From: Cycas panzhihuaensis
Lineage: Eukaryota; Cycadophyta
Reading direction: 5' to 3'
NCBI GenBank assembly: GCA_023213395.1
Contig: CM041465.1
Coordinates: forward strand, 154,945,741 to 155,009,740
DNA: 64,000 nucleotides
In this document: positions 10,206 through 21,256 of the stretch, piece after piece
Layout: the number at the start of each line of letters is the position of its first letter
Position numbering within the stretch: position 1 is the first letter of the stretch
The notes under the pieces: generated by a model
Told to the model about the DNA's origin: nothing
The model's input: only the letters and a program-made list of their open reading frames with translations
The model's database searches: none
Translations under genes and position numbers: made by a program

Positions 10206-13200
10206 TGGATGCGCATCTACGGGATAGTTACTATGCTCAATAGGAGTGATAGTAGTCAACATTTGAGATTGAAGGTGTGGGTAAAAACCTATAAGCAAAG
10301 AGAGCACCACGTAGGGTACCCCGCGTGCTGCAGCGTGAGTTCAGGACCTACGAATAGCACCCAAGTACCTTAAAGTAGCCCTTAATCTGGAAGAGAGAGT
10401 GCATATAGGGGGTAGCCTGGATGGTCTCGAGAGGAATGTCCTCCCACCCTTAGATGGCCAGAAGGGAAGAAGAGGAATCCTCAAGGAGTTTCCTTATGAT
10501 GAAGTGAAACGAATGTGGAAGAGGTAGGCAAGGGCCTACGATATAAGCGAGTCTCCCTTAGTTATTTCTCTTAGGCAAATAGAACCAAGAGAGAGAGAGA
10601 GAGACGAAAAGGGGGTGAAACTACGTTCTCCTTTGAACAACTCAAAGGCAAAAGAGAAAAGAAGAACAAGTATTATGCATGCAGGTAAATAAAGCTAAAC
10701 AAAATGCATCTAAGGGTATGTTTGGATGGATAAGAAGAAGAAGAGAAATGGGGTTCCTACTATGTCCTTTTCCTACATGGGACAAACATACGACATATAA
10801 ATGCAAGTGACCAATATCATTAACCTTTCACTTTTACATGATCTATTAAATCTAAGCACAGATTTAAAATAAAAGCAAGAAAGGAAAATAGAAGGGTGAA
10901 GAGAGAGATGGTGCATACCAGGGAAGTGTAGCGGTCGACGGGAGACCTCACCCACACACAACGCATGCCCTCTCACTAGTCAGTTGATGTGTGATCAAGA
11001 TTTGTGTGAAGGACGGGGGCTTCCTTACCTTCCCCTTATGAAAAGAAAGCGGAACCAAAAGGAAGCAAATAAAGCGAAGACAAAAGAGGGCAAAGCTTAC
11101 TCGAATCTGGATGTCTTTTCCCTTCGTGAAAACGCCATATCAACCTGCACATATAAGAGTTTATCCCTTCCAAGAAGGGGTTACAAGAAGAGCTATATAT
11201 AGATATGTAAATATATGTGACACATACGTCAAAACATTATGTTTAAGTTAGAGAAATAATTGTTGCAAGTAACTTCAACTCTCCTCAAGTAACCGAACAT
11301 ATCAAGTAATAAAGAGAGAAGGGAAGCCTTAGGATGGCTAAACCCTCCACTAAGGTTCTCCACAAAGCCCTTTGGTACAGTAAGGTAGGGTCAAATAGCA
11401 ACTTATGACAACCAACAAATAAGAGGAGATGTGTAGTAAGGTGTTGGGGAGGTATCAAGGCAATGAAATCGCTATGGGCAACGATCCGTCACACAAACCC
11501 TTCCCAGGATCTTTAAGGGATACCAAGCAACGTTGGGGACACTATGGGTGTCCAATAGAGAGGTGTGCAGGCCTAGAATCGGTACAACAAGGTCTGCAGA
11601 TACTGATAATCTAGCGCAGGCCTAAGCTTCACCTTCTCCTGATTAACCCAAGAGAAGCATAGGAGCAGGAGAAGAAAGGTGGGAAGGGGGTTGTCCTTGG
11701 GGAGTAGGTCTAAGTGGGACGGATCCCACCTTACTCCCTTTGCCTAACCTTTATGGATCTTCTCCCACTACTTTCTTAAGGAAAACCAGTGGAGAAAAGG
11801 TGAAGGTCTGAAGATATAAGGCTAAACTCAAAGGAAACGATATCCACTATAGCTAAATGGGGAGAAAAACAAGAAAATACCCTTAGAAAGGAGTCTTATA
11901 TGGAAATAATACACGATAAACTCTAAAAAGGGATCTAGGGTACCTACTGAGCTGAGTCTAGGGTAGGTTTGCCCCTGCAACCAACAGAGAAGAAGAGTTC
12001 CTACAGGACTTGTAGGAGGTTTCCCTAAGGATAGACGTAGGAGATGCTTACTGGGCTAGATGTAGAAGAGAACCACATCAAACTTGCTTGAGAGTGCCTA
12101 GAGAGGAGCTTCTCACCACAGAAAAGAGTTATTGTAGGCAGATCCTAGACTGGAGCTGTAGGAAACGTAGGCCTGCAGATGCATCTATGGAAGGAAGAAA
12201 GAGCAGAAAACTGCAGCAGGAGAAAGTTGAGTTGGAGAGCCAAAAAAGATCTAAGAGAGGTAAAATGATGATGGTTTTGGGATTTATACCCATCCTAACC
12301 CTAAACAAGCGAATAGAGTACGAATAAGGCTGAGCTGGGCATGAGGCCACGTGGCAATTCCACAGAAAAAGTGAGAATTGCCATGGCAATTTTTAAAAAA
12401 TAACTTGCAACAATTGCACTACAGTAAACTTCGCGATACCACTAAGTTTACAGCAGTGCAAGACCAGAAAGCCAAAATGGAAGTAATCTAAGTTCTGGGA
12501 GCCTTAGAAGGTGATGTGGTAGGCCTGGGAGGGGTTGGCACCCCTATCCAGGTGGCTAGGATAGTCCAGAAGGCATGTGAATAAGGCCAAAGTAGTATCA
12601 AAGGCCAAAGGTCCCAAAAACGTCATGGCAAGAGCTCAAAATCAGGGCATGAATGGGTCATATAAATCAAATGAGGCTCAAGGTGATGTGGAGGTAGCAC
12701 AGAGTGTCATAAAGAGCTATGGGGATGCCTACCTTGCAGAAAGGTAGGTCCCACTGGGTTGTCATAGGCTCACAATATGACAAGCAACATGATCAAGCCA
12801 AATGGATGCACGATGATCATACAAATGAAGCTGTCGGTCATGCAATGAGGCAATACTTATGTTAACCTTTCTAAAGAAATAGTAGAAAATGAAAAGGAAG
12901 AAGCATACCTATGCTTACCTGAGTTGACCTCTCAGTATCCATTCTTAGTAGCTGGGAAACACTTACCTGAGTCATCTTGCCCATGTCCATTCCCAGTAGC
13001 CAGGAAACATTGCCCCATTGGCAATAGAGCCTCACTGCTTAGAAGTGTATTACGATAGAAAATATTGGTAACAAAATGTTAGCAATATATATACAACAAA
13101 TACAACAATGGTTTGAGCCAAGGGTGTTGTGGCGAGATGTGTGGATAGGGAGATGAGAGAGATGTGACATAGGGGCTACCTATGTGTCACCCTAAAGTCG

Positions 13201-13420
13201 ATTGGAGGCGTGAATGAATGAGGGGGATGCCCCCATCGCATGAGCGCAAGATAAACAATGGTAACGATGATGAACATGATCAAACAGATGCTATGAAATG
13301 AGATGTTATGTACATCGGAGAGCTAAAATAATAAGGACTTTACACCAAGAGCAGTACGAACGATGGGTTGAAGAGAATAAACCTAGTGGTCACCATAGTT
13401 TAACCTCATTAGCAGCTAAC
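10206..13420 (-). repeat. 5' LTR of element A, outer end truncated
   Basis: The inner end is defined by TCCA next to the PBS. Long blocks align by eye with the LTRs of B (21,257-24,407) and C (59,985-62,895): CCCACCCTTAGATGGCCAG near 10,445, TTCCTTACCTTCCCCTTATG near 11,020, AGCCTTAGGATGGCTAA near 11,325 and GGGTTGTCATAGGCTCA near 12,755. Near 13,390 it holds GCTAATGAGG-TTAAACTATGG, matching the tandem units in the 5' part of D's LTR. It contains many short start-to-stop frames but no recognisable protein. Confidence 0.75.
12914..13009 (+). repeat. 48-bp tandem duplication inside the LTR of A
   Basis: Two diverged units begin with CTTACCTGAGT at 12,914 and 12,962 and both end GGGAAACA or AGGAAACA. 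The LTR of B has only one copy (near 24,345), so the duplication arose in A's line. Confidence 0.6.
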
Positions 13421-13925
13421 TTTTAGAGGTGTGAGCAGATTGCAAAATGGGAGAATGGGATGACCCAGAACCTGGGTGACTGGACAGGTCCCTCAAGGAG
13501 GGCCATCAAGGAGAGGGAGGCGACGCTCAAGGATGAGACAAACGAGGCTGTCTGCCTTTGCATTGCTATCCTGAGGGATATGTCAGATATTGACGAAGGG
13601 GAAATGGGATAAAAAGGACCTAGCAATCGAGGCAAGGACTCTCAACCATGTGTAATACACCTAGTACATCTGGCTGAGATGAGACACCATGACCTAGGAG
13701 TCGCATAGGAGAAGGATGGGCCTACGATGGAAGTGAAGCACATTAGTAAGGGCCTCAATAATAGCTATGTACTCAGCTTCGTTATTGGTGGCTTTAGGAA
13801 GGAAGAACCTAGAATGCATGTAATCATATCTAGAGGGGTCACGAAGGATCCAAGCAGTGGTAGAAGAGCCTGGGTTACCACAACTTCCACCATCGATGAA
13901 GATGAGTAATGCCCTAGTAAGAGGG
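13420..13925 (-). pseudogene. Detached RNase H fragment of the second (archaeal-like) type
   Basis: The minus strand reads LLIFIDGGSCGNPGSSTTAW, then KATNNEAEYIAIIEAL, then LLLCDS and finally DSNAKADSL. These are the four acidic catalytic positions of RNase HI (Asp in FIDGG, Glu in NEAEY, Asp in CDS, Asp in KADS) in correct order. The domain type is the second RNase H of Tat pol. It has three in-frame stops (after CDS, after QMY and after FVNI) and is not joined to any RT or integrase. It sits between the cut end of A's LTR and the start of B, so it is best read as a remnant of a third, related element. Confidence 0.8.
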
Positions 13926-14029
13926 ATAAGGGTCTCGGTGAGACAGATGAAAAGGAAGAGTGAAAACGAGGTTGATGAGCATGAAAGGAGGTGAGAGGTA
14001 GAGCCAGGGCTATGAAGTACTTGGGAGGC

Positions 14030-14037
14030 TATAAATA
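14030..14037 (+). promoter_or_regulatory. TATA box candidate for the antisense ORF of element B
   Basis: TATAAATA stands about 80 bases before an ATG at 14,118 and matches in relative position the TATATAAG of element A. Shared placement in two diverged copies is the support. Confidence 0.5.
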
Positions 14038-14117
14038 GGAACTATGGAGGACAAGAGAGCCCTAGAGGGAGGCTACCCAAGAATGAGGAGATTGACTTGA
14101 CGAACAGGAAAGAAACA

Positions 14118-16508
14118 ATGGCGAAAAAGGGCCCCTTCAAGGTCCCAAAGGTCACTAAAAGGGCCTCAGTGAGGTCCAAGATGAGGGAGGCACTTCCTTT
14201 AGAAGCCCCAAAGGCTTGAACAGGTAGCAAAAATAGGCTCAGGGTGGAAAAATGAGCCAAATGAGTATAAACATGGCCATGTTTTGGGATAGTGTGAAAA
14301 TCGAGACAGAAGGGGTCTACTAAAATCTCAATAGGGCCCGTATCAAACTTTGTAGTATCATAGAGTTTGACGTGGGGCAGAGGACAACAAGTAGAAAAAA
14401 GAAGAAAAGGGGCCCAAAAATGTGCCAAACTCAGCCCAGAGAAGGGAAGAGGCAACCTGAGGGCAGGTAGGCAGAGTATGGAGTATTTTAACTAGTTGTT
14501 CAATGTTTTTGTAGGCAGTTATCACAGTGGATAACTACAAGAACATAGAGATAACGATGATGAGCTTTATCAAGATGATGACTCGAGGGAATCGATAGAC
14601 ACTGGGTTATGTGGACTCTTGAAGATTATTAAGACACCTCAGTATGCTTCAGATCAGTGTCCCCTAGTGGATATAGTCACGCATTGGGATCGCAGGCGGC
14701 ATGTGTTCCACCGCCCTAAGGTAGAGGACATCACTATTACACCAGGGGACATTTGAAAGATCTTGGGCATACTGGCAGGAGGCGTGCCCGCGTTGCTAGG
14801 GATATTGCCTAGTAATTATGTTGCACATAGGGATGTAGCCACATATTCCATTGGCTAGGATAGGTGGGATCGGCGAGGAGTGCCGGTCCAGACTATGGTT
14901 ATGTCTCGAATTGTTTAGGTGAGGAAGTTGATCACATTAGTCATTCTATTCTAGGTTTCTTGAAAATAGAACTATAGGAACATACACGATGGATGGATGG
15001 AGACAGTCAGGAGGTGTGAGGCTAGGGAGAGAGTAGATTAGGCTACTCTAATAGCAGTGAACATGGTCACCCAGTTAGATGCCATCAGGGTGACCAGGAG
15101 AGGAAGATTACCTTACTATGCATTACTATAGTGTTGGTTCTTTGATTACTTCAGAGTAGTAGCACCACCAGGAGGACCACAACCCATCTCAGCATAAGCT
15201 CCTATGGTACACAAGTGGCTGACTCAATTTGGAGGGACTAAGGACCAGGCTCATGTTAGGCGATCGGTAGAGGCAACATCATTGAACCTCCTCATCATGG
15301 CGGACTATACAGCAGATCCATACAGAGGAGTGAGATGGGATAGTGATGACAAGGCAAGGGGAGTAGGAGGGACCCCTAGAGGTGGCAATGATGATGATGA
15401 TGGAGGAGATGGAGTTGGTAGGGCAAGTCCATCAGGAGAGGCAGGCCCATTAGGGACTGGAGGGAGAGGTAGGTCCATCAAGGACTACAGGAGGTAAGGC
15501 AGGGCCCTCAGGAGCTGCAAGAGGAGAGGCAGGTTCCTTAAGAGTTATAGAGAGAGGTAGGCCATCCCACATACTAGTCTGGAGACTGAGGGTGGTAGGT
15601 AGATCTTAGGTAATAGTAGTAGCAGTAGCGATAATGGTAGAGGTGGAGAAGACGCCCCGGCAGGCTAGGTAGTAGGCGAGGTGGTACTTGAAGAGGAGGA
15701 GGTACCGAGGAGGAGGTGGTCATCTGAGTCAAGGAGCCGGCCATCCCTAGAGATGAGATACTACCTTTTCCTATAATCTTTCAACCACTAGGTGGTTAGA
15801 TGGCTTATTTTGATTTGGTTTTGGGATTTGATATATACATAGATGTATAGACTAATATGTGGTGTGTTTAAATTGGAAGGATCATTTGAGAAGGTGAGGT
15901 TGGTGAAGGTGATAGTCTAGGAGGTATTCCGCCAGTTCTACACAGAGGGGCAACCTACCATCTAGGCTAAAGAGGATCCACAATCAGTGGGGCATACATG
16001 GCGATGTCGCCCCAGTCGAACTAGAGACATATGGGTAACAGAGTCCCAGGAATACTAGGTGAGGGTGGGATATCTACAAGGAGAACTGTATAGGACTCAA
16101 GTAAAGAGGGACCAGGCAGTTATGGAGAGGGATATCCTACGAGGCCAAGTTAAGGAATTTGAGGCTCAAGTGGAGGAGGTAATGGAGATGCAGAGAGCTA
16201 CATCTGGATTACTATGCTAGAGGAGAGACTCCAAGGAGTAGAGGAGAGACTCTAAGGGATAGAGGGAGAGAGGGATTGTGTCCATATGCGTTACGATCAA
16301 CTGGTAGAGTAGATGGTAGCAAGGTCATTACAGAGCAAGACTCAGACCTAGACGATAGCAGCGACCCCATGGAGGCCTCAGGATGAGGGGAACAAGGCCA
16401 GGAGCTCATAGAGATGCAGGAGGAGCCCATGATGCATGTGGTCTTCTATGGAAGGGATCGTGCTAGCCAATAGATGACACCCCCTAAGCACAGGAGCACC
16501 AGAGAGTA
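14118..16508 (+). pseudogene. Antisense ORF of element B, plant mobile domain protein
   Basis: A possible exon 1 starts ATGGCGAAAAAGGGC at 14,118, and its donor is unclear. Exon 2 begins after the GTAG acceptor at 14,514 with VITVDN, aligned with VIVAVEN in A. TPQYASDQ at about 14,635 keeps the Gln that is a stop in A. VDIVTHWD follows, then a frameshifted stretch and FGGTKDQAHVRRSVEATSLN with ADPYRGVRWDSDD (15,220-15,350). A Gly-rich tail and, after a short intron near 15,750-15,880, a Glu/Arg-rich coiled-coil-like exon end near 16,508. Several stops and at least one frameshift show it is dead. It is more decayed than A's copy. Confidence 0.75.
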
Positions 16509-17324
16509 GGGTTATGGCTAATTTTGATCAGGAAAGCACTTGACCTCCAGGGAGTCACCATATATTACCACATGATTGTACTCCTCCTTACAAGGATTCC
16601 AACTTCCCATGGATGATGTACTATATTATTTTATATGATATGATTCTTTACGTATATAGAGAGAGGGCCCATTGGCACCCAATTTGATGTATGATGACAG
16701 TGTATGATGGTGTATGTTTTGTTTATATATTTGTATATATGTAAACATAGGTACACGGGTGCACAAGGGGTTATACATCGTGATGATTTATATGGATTTT
16801 ATTATTAGATCATATGGGTGATGCTTATACTTCCTTTCATGCATGTCCATACTCATAGTGGGCACACATGACCATCATGAACATAGGTGATAAGCACGTG
16901 CGAGGCTAGGAGATGGGGAACCACACATGTCCATCAAGGGAGCATAACGGGATATGCAAAGGAAGCATCGATGGGAGAGAGAGAGAGTATGGGTACTCAA
17001 GCATAAAGTCCTAGTTGGAGTGCATTTCTGAACTTGGAAGTTATGGGAACCAACATATCTAACAAGGAGGAAAGGTTCCCCTTAGGGGGAACACAAGAAT
17101 CTACAGAAGAAAATAAAGAGATAAGAAAGCCACCCTAAACCGTCATTCTACCCATGGTTGGGGGGAATGAAGACACACTTAGGGTGGTGGTTTAGGCTCA
17201 TTTTGGAGAAAAAGGAAAGGAGCGGTGTAACTACCCTACTTGAAAATAGGGAAGGTCATACAAGGCATGGAGATGGATGATGAAGGGTAGGCCCTGTATG
17301 GCTAGGCCTATAAGTAAAATGGTT
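16509..17324 (-). other. 3' UTR of element B
   Basis: There is no coding sequence. The blocks CACACATGACCATCATGAAC near 16,863 and GGGATATGCAAAGGAA near 16,950 match A and C. After the hairpin (17,140-17,197) there is a further 120-base stretch ending GGCTAGGCCTATAAGTAAA, which is shared with the right edge of the window in element C but absent from A. Confidence 0.65.
17140..17197 (-). other. Conserved 3'-UTR hairpin, single copy in element B
   Basis: In minus-strand RNA, CCACCCUAAGU pairs with GUUUAGGGUGG-side bases over 11 positions (two G.U). UCAUUC pairs with GAAUGA above a bulge, and CCC/GGG closes the loop AACCAU. The bases differ from those of A and C but the pairs are kept. Confidence 0.7.
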
Positions 17325-17603
17325 TTAGTCAGAACCAGATGAGTGCGATGGACCTAACACACGATGGATCACGTGGAAAGGTTGCATCTGAGTAGGACTA
17401 GCACTGGTCCTGTGTGAGGAGCTAGAGGATAAAGAAGAAGTGCCTCTACGAGTGGCTCGTCGACGTGGATGCCTACATAAAGTCGATCGGGGAGGGTGAG
17501 AAAATGAAAGAAGTGGCTGGTTCAGAACCAGCAGCTCAGAAGCTAATGTAGAATGAAGAGGAGAGGGAATATCCAATTGGGATATCTCCCTAGGTATGCA
17601 CAA
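17325..17603. other. Junction DNA at the pol deletion of element B
   Basis: This stretch lies between the 3' UTR and the protease linker, where A has about 3 kb of integrase, RNase H and RT. It reads as a Ser/Arg-rich frame on the minus strand, consistent with the low-complexity protease-RT linker seen in A at 6,400-6,700. No RT or integrase motif is present. The deletion end points cannot be fixed more closely by eye. Confidence 0.5.
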
Positions 17604-17610
17604 AACCAGG

Positions 17611-17736
17611 GTGACATGTTGAGGAGGGGGCTCATGGCCCTCGTTATCTGACTCAGAATCACCTATGACTCATGACAAGGCATAGGTGATTCCAAGTTGA
17701 TAGCGAGGGCCATGAGCCCCCTCCTCAACATGTCAC
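17611..17736. repeat. Long palindrome 1 (33-bp perfect arms)
   Basis: Arms 17,611-17,643 and 17,704-17,736 are exact reverse complements. Inside them a second pairing, GAATCACCTATG with CATAGGTGATTC, leaves a short loop with CTCATGACAAGG. Only a few mismatches lie between the two stems. This perfection is striking in an element that is otherwise badly decayed. Confidence 0.9.
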
Positions 17737-17764
17737 TAGGTCAGCCCTGACTCAGAATCACCCT

Positions 17765-17875
17765 CCCTTCTATAGGGCCCCTTTTTTAGGAGACTGGCCT
17801 CTATTTGGCTCATGACAAGGCATAGGTTCTATTTGATGAAGGCCAGTCTCCTAAAAAAGGGGCCCTATAGAAGGG
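17765..17875. repeat. Long palindrome 2 (36-bp perfect arms)
   Basis: Arms 17,765-17,800 and 17,840-17,875 are exact reverse complements. The loop contains CTCATGACAAGGCATAGGT, the same sequence as the loop of palindrome 1. The right arm runs directly into B's protease linker, so it is probably the original sequence and the left arm an inverted copy. Confidence 0.9.
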
Positions 17876-17879
17876 ATAG

Positions 17880-18770
17880 CCTCCTTAGGATCACTATCTT
17901 CATCATCGAAGATAACTTAACAGGCTGGATAAGAAGTGTGAGATGGCAGGGGCTCACGGGTGACAACTCATCTTTTATGGACAAATTTAAGTTGCCCCCA
18001 ATGTGAGGAGCAGATTGCTCCCATTTGGTTGACCTATGGTCAGCCTAGTAGGAGGTTGTACTCCACATCGATATCAAGTACAACGACATCTACAGAAATG
18101 GTCTTTCCTCCTAAGGTTTGTGAAAGGGAGACTATCCCTAAGGGGGACTTCTCGGTCCCATCATATCCTTAGTATTTCCAAGGGATGGACCTAAGAGCTA
18201 CTATGCCTAGCTCTTTAAATATGTGCATAGGCATAGCGTTAACTGAGGAGCCATTGTCTATGATGGTTCTCTTTATGATAAAATCAAGAGTGTCAACAGA
18301 AATGATGAATGGGTAAAATAAAAGCTTCTCCCATTCACTGGGAGATAAGAGATCTCAAGGATTAAATGAGATAATAGGTGGTCTGTGGGAGGTGGTGCCT
18401 ACCACATGGATGGAAGCATCTTGTTGGCCAAGAGCTTCAAGAAGAAGAGTGTGTTGCTCAGGATGGCTTCTCAAGACGTCCATCATAGACATCCCTGTGG
18501 CCATAGTGTGGAGCTTGTCAATGATGGACAAGGGGTTCCCTTTCGTGGTAGGTTAGGGAAGTGGCCTTCAAAAATCATAACAACTAGGGTGCATGAGAAT
18601 CGTCTTGGGAAGTGCAGGGATTTCTGGAGGAGGGACTTCCAAAGGAGGATCAAGGTAAGGAGTGGAGGAAGAGGTGCCTATTGCCTCTTTAGCTGCTTGA
18701 GACCAAGTTAAGGCATATAACGGTGTGGTTTCAAGTATTTAAATGACTTTCTTTCCCTTGTTTTAGGAAT
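17880..18770 (-). pseudogene. Protease region of element B
   Basis: The minus strand gives RTIIDNGSSVNAMPMHIFKE, the retropepsin active site, near 18,260. KTISVDVVVLDIDVEYNLLLG follows near 18,090, then a stop where A has the Trp of LLGQPW, then NQMGAICSSHWGQLKFVHK. The upstream linker (18,700-18,430) with the conserved SIMDV-type block is also present. TGA and TAG in the LLG(R/Q)PW block are what C-to-T or G-to-A change of CGA and TGG would give. Confidence 0.8.
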
Positions 18771-18829
18771 GAGAGGGGGAAGGAGTTTGGCAGTCAAGAG
18801 AATTGGAAGAAGAGGATGAGTTTCTTATA

Positions 18830-21100
18830 CCCTTCCCTTTAGCTTGTGAAAGGCAAGGGTTTAGGGACCTTCCTCTATTTCGGTTACCCTTTTGATGGGT
18901 GTTGTGATCACATTCCCCATGCTTGGGGAAAGGATCTTTATGGATGAGTTGGTTTAGGTTGGGCCTAGATGCCCATTTGGGGGAAGAGTCATGTTGTGGG
19001 GTGGCTCTAGGGTGTTGGGCCCTATATTATAAATCTTCATGGAAGCGCTCCCCATGAATAGAACACCATTTCTTCTCTGAGGAGTAGTTGAGCTTCCTCG
19101 TTTGAGAAGATTGGGTAGTACCACCCTTGGGGGGTGCAGCTTGAGAAGCTTGGTGAACTAGTTTATGTAAGGTAGGGGATGAAGGGGCTTGAAGTTTAAG
19201 CTCCTTCATGGTACATTCAAAGAACGTATAGTGGAGGTTAGGGGATCCAAGGTCTTTTTTGGGGGATGAGAAGAAGACCTAGGAGGCTGTTCGACTTTAG
19301 TTTCATAGGGTGGAAGAGGTGCCTTTTTGAGACCCACTTAGGTCTCAATTACCTCGATGTCCAAGCATTTGGCTATGCTATAATCACATATTGTCTCCCC
19401 CATTTTGAGGACTTCAACATAAATTTTAGGGAAAAAGGTGTTAACGAAGAGATCTCTCTTCATCTCCTTAGGCAGGGTTATCTTAGTGGAGTGAAGCAGA
19501 TCATATAAGCATCTCATAAAGTCACGACTCATCTCATCATGAACTTGTTTAAGAGACAAGAGAGCCTTCATTCCGCTTTCAAAAGGATAGCCTATGTCAA
19601 AATAGTTGACAAATTTATCAACAAGCTACTAGAACGAATGGATGGAATGCACTGGAAGGCGATAGAACCACTTAAGAGCATCGCCTTAAAGGGAGCACAG
19701 AAAGAGTTTCATCAGGATGTGGTTGTATGCCTAATAATAAATGCATGCCATGGATAATCTTATGACATGCTCCATTGGGTCTTGGGAGGAGGCCCCATCA
19801 AATTTGGGAACCTCAGGAGGGTAAGACGGTAAGTTGGTTCTTAGCACCTCAATGGATAGAGGGGTCGATCTATAATCCACAAAAGGATATAACCCAGGTT
19901 GGATCATAAGATCAATGAGAGGTGGAGGAAGAGGTGGAAAAGGTTGACCAAATCCTCCTTGGGAGACTTGGTTCGAAAGGGGATAGGGACCTTTACCCGT
20001 TTGGTGGGAAGGTGCTAATCCCACATTCAAAGGAACTGGTAGAGGAGTGAATAGGTATAAGGGACCCATCCCCCCTTGTGGGTATGCCCCTTGTTGGAAA
20101 GGGGCTTGAGATATGGCACTTTGGAAGGGGGTTTTCCATCCTTGCAAAGGCACAACATGAGGGGTTATGTAGAAAGATGGAATAAAGGGGTATGAAACTG
20201 AGTTTTTCTCATATGGGCCACCCGTAGGAGGCACGATTCCGTATGGGTGTAAAGCGTCCACCCCATAAACTAGAAGTGGGTTTCCCTTGCCATGCCCCCA
20301 CGGTTGAGAAGTGTAACCTAGAGGCATATAAAGGGAAGGATCCCTAGGTTGAGATTGGGAGTATGTGGGGGAAGACCCCATGCGGCTAGAGGTAAAGGCA
20401 CATACAGATCCCCTAGATCTAGTAGGAGGTGGGTATACTATGGTTGGTGGAGGTGTAGTTATTTGGCTAGATGGAGGCATGCTCAACCCAAGTTAGTAAG
20501 AGGACATGCCTTGGCTAGTCCCTAAGGAACATGTACCATAGGGAGAAGAAGATGGGGTGATAAATGCCCTTGTAGTAGGTAAGGGAACTAAATGAGATGA
20601 ATGAGGTGGAGCAGACATAGCGAAAGGAAGTGCAATGCTTTGCAAGATGTTCTCGAACCACCTAGGATACCATTGGAGGTGAGCAGCTTGGAAGCATTGA
20701 TTAAAGGCTTCCACAACATCCACAGTAGGGGTATCTACCTAGTCATTAGAGGTGGAAGGGCCCTCATAGAGGTAGACCCCACGAGATGATCCTCATGAGG
20801 ATTTCCACTAAAGTGGTGGTGCTCTAAGGGAGAAGATGCCTCCACTTCATAGGTGGAGAGGTGATGGGCTTACGTGTGTTCTTGGTTTCTCGGATAAAAG
20901 ATAGGGTCCTCACCCTCTTGGGTGGGCCTTTGGAAGGAGGTGGATGGCTCATGAGCTTTAAAAGCATAGGCATGATATGCCCAATTTGAAGGGAATCCTT
21001 CCATGGTCGAATCAGAATCTGACAAAGGAAAGGGATGGTAAGAGGAGTCATCTAATAAGGGAGGAAGGCCTTGTAAGTGACGAGAAAACCATTGCATACA
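18830..21100 (-). pseudogene. Gag of element B
   Basis: Minus-strand parts in order are: N-terminus at 21,097-20,870 (MQWFSRHLQGLPPLLDD, matching A's MRCFSHRLRGLPPLLED), a Pro/Ser-rich middle (20,723-19,731), the gag core near 19,700-19,338 with LSLKQVHDEMSRDFMRCLYD and LPKEMKRDLFVNTFFPKIYV, and the zinc-knuckle start WCSIHGERFHED at 19,060, where His is kept but the last Cys is lost. The core reads Cys (TGC) where A has a TGA stop, so A's stop is secondary. Several frameshifts break the gene. Confidence 0.85.
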
Positions 21101-21236
21101 ATTTTCCCCCTAGAAATTAGAAGAAAAGGAGATAAGGTGACAAGTCTTGGGGGTTGTCAAAATAATTTGAGGAGAAGCTACCAGAAAGGAGATTGTACCA
21201 ACAAGAAGGGAAAGAGGATTAATCCCTTACTGGCGA

Positions 21237-21255
21237 GTCCCCAGTATGGTCGCCA
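21237..21255 (-). promoter_or_regulatory. Primer binding site of element B
   Basis: The minus strand reads TGGCGACCATACTGGGGAC next to the LTR end TTCCAC. It is the best-preserved of the three Tat primer sites in the window. Confidence 0.75.
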
Positions 21256-21256
21256 G

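Larger units (their letters stand above)
1..13420 (-). mobile_element. Element A: Ty3/gypsy Tat-lineage LTR retrotransposon, decayed, cut by the window start
   Basis: On the minus strand the order is 5' LTR (13,420 to 10,206), PBS, gag, protease, RT, RNase H, integrase, a 3' UTR and then an ORF of opposite polarity. This order, together with the extra antisense ORF between pol and the 3' LTR, is the known arrangement of Tat-lineage elements. The protein domains are split by stops and frameshifts, so the copy is not coding-competent. The 3' LTR would lie left of base 1. The outer end of the 5' LTR stops near 13,420, where an unrelated RNase H fragment begins, so the LTR is probably truncated and no target duplication can be checked. 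Confidence 0.9.

Noticed and set aside
14042-14455. 137-codon minus-strand frame in B before the antisense ORF
   Set aside because: It covers the intron and promoter of the antisense ORF on the other strand and has no homologue in A's equivalent intron.
17325-17603. Ser/Arg-rich minus-strand frame as a separate gene
   Set aside because: It sits at the pol deletion junction of B and has no motif; low-complexity linker sequence explains it.
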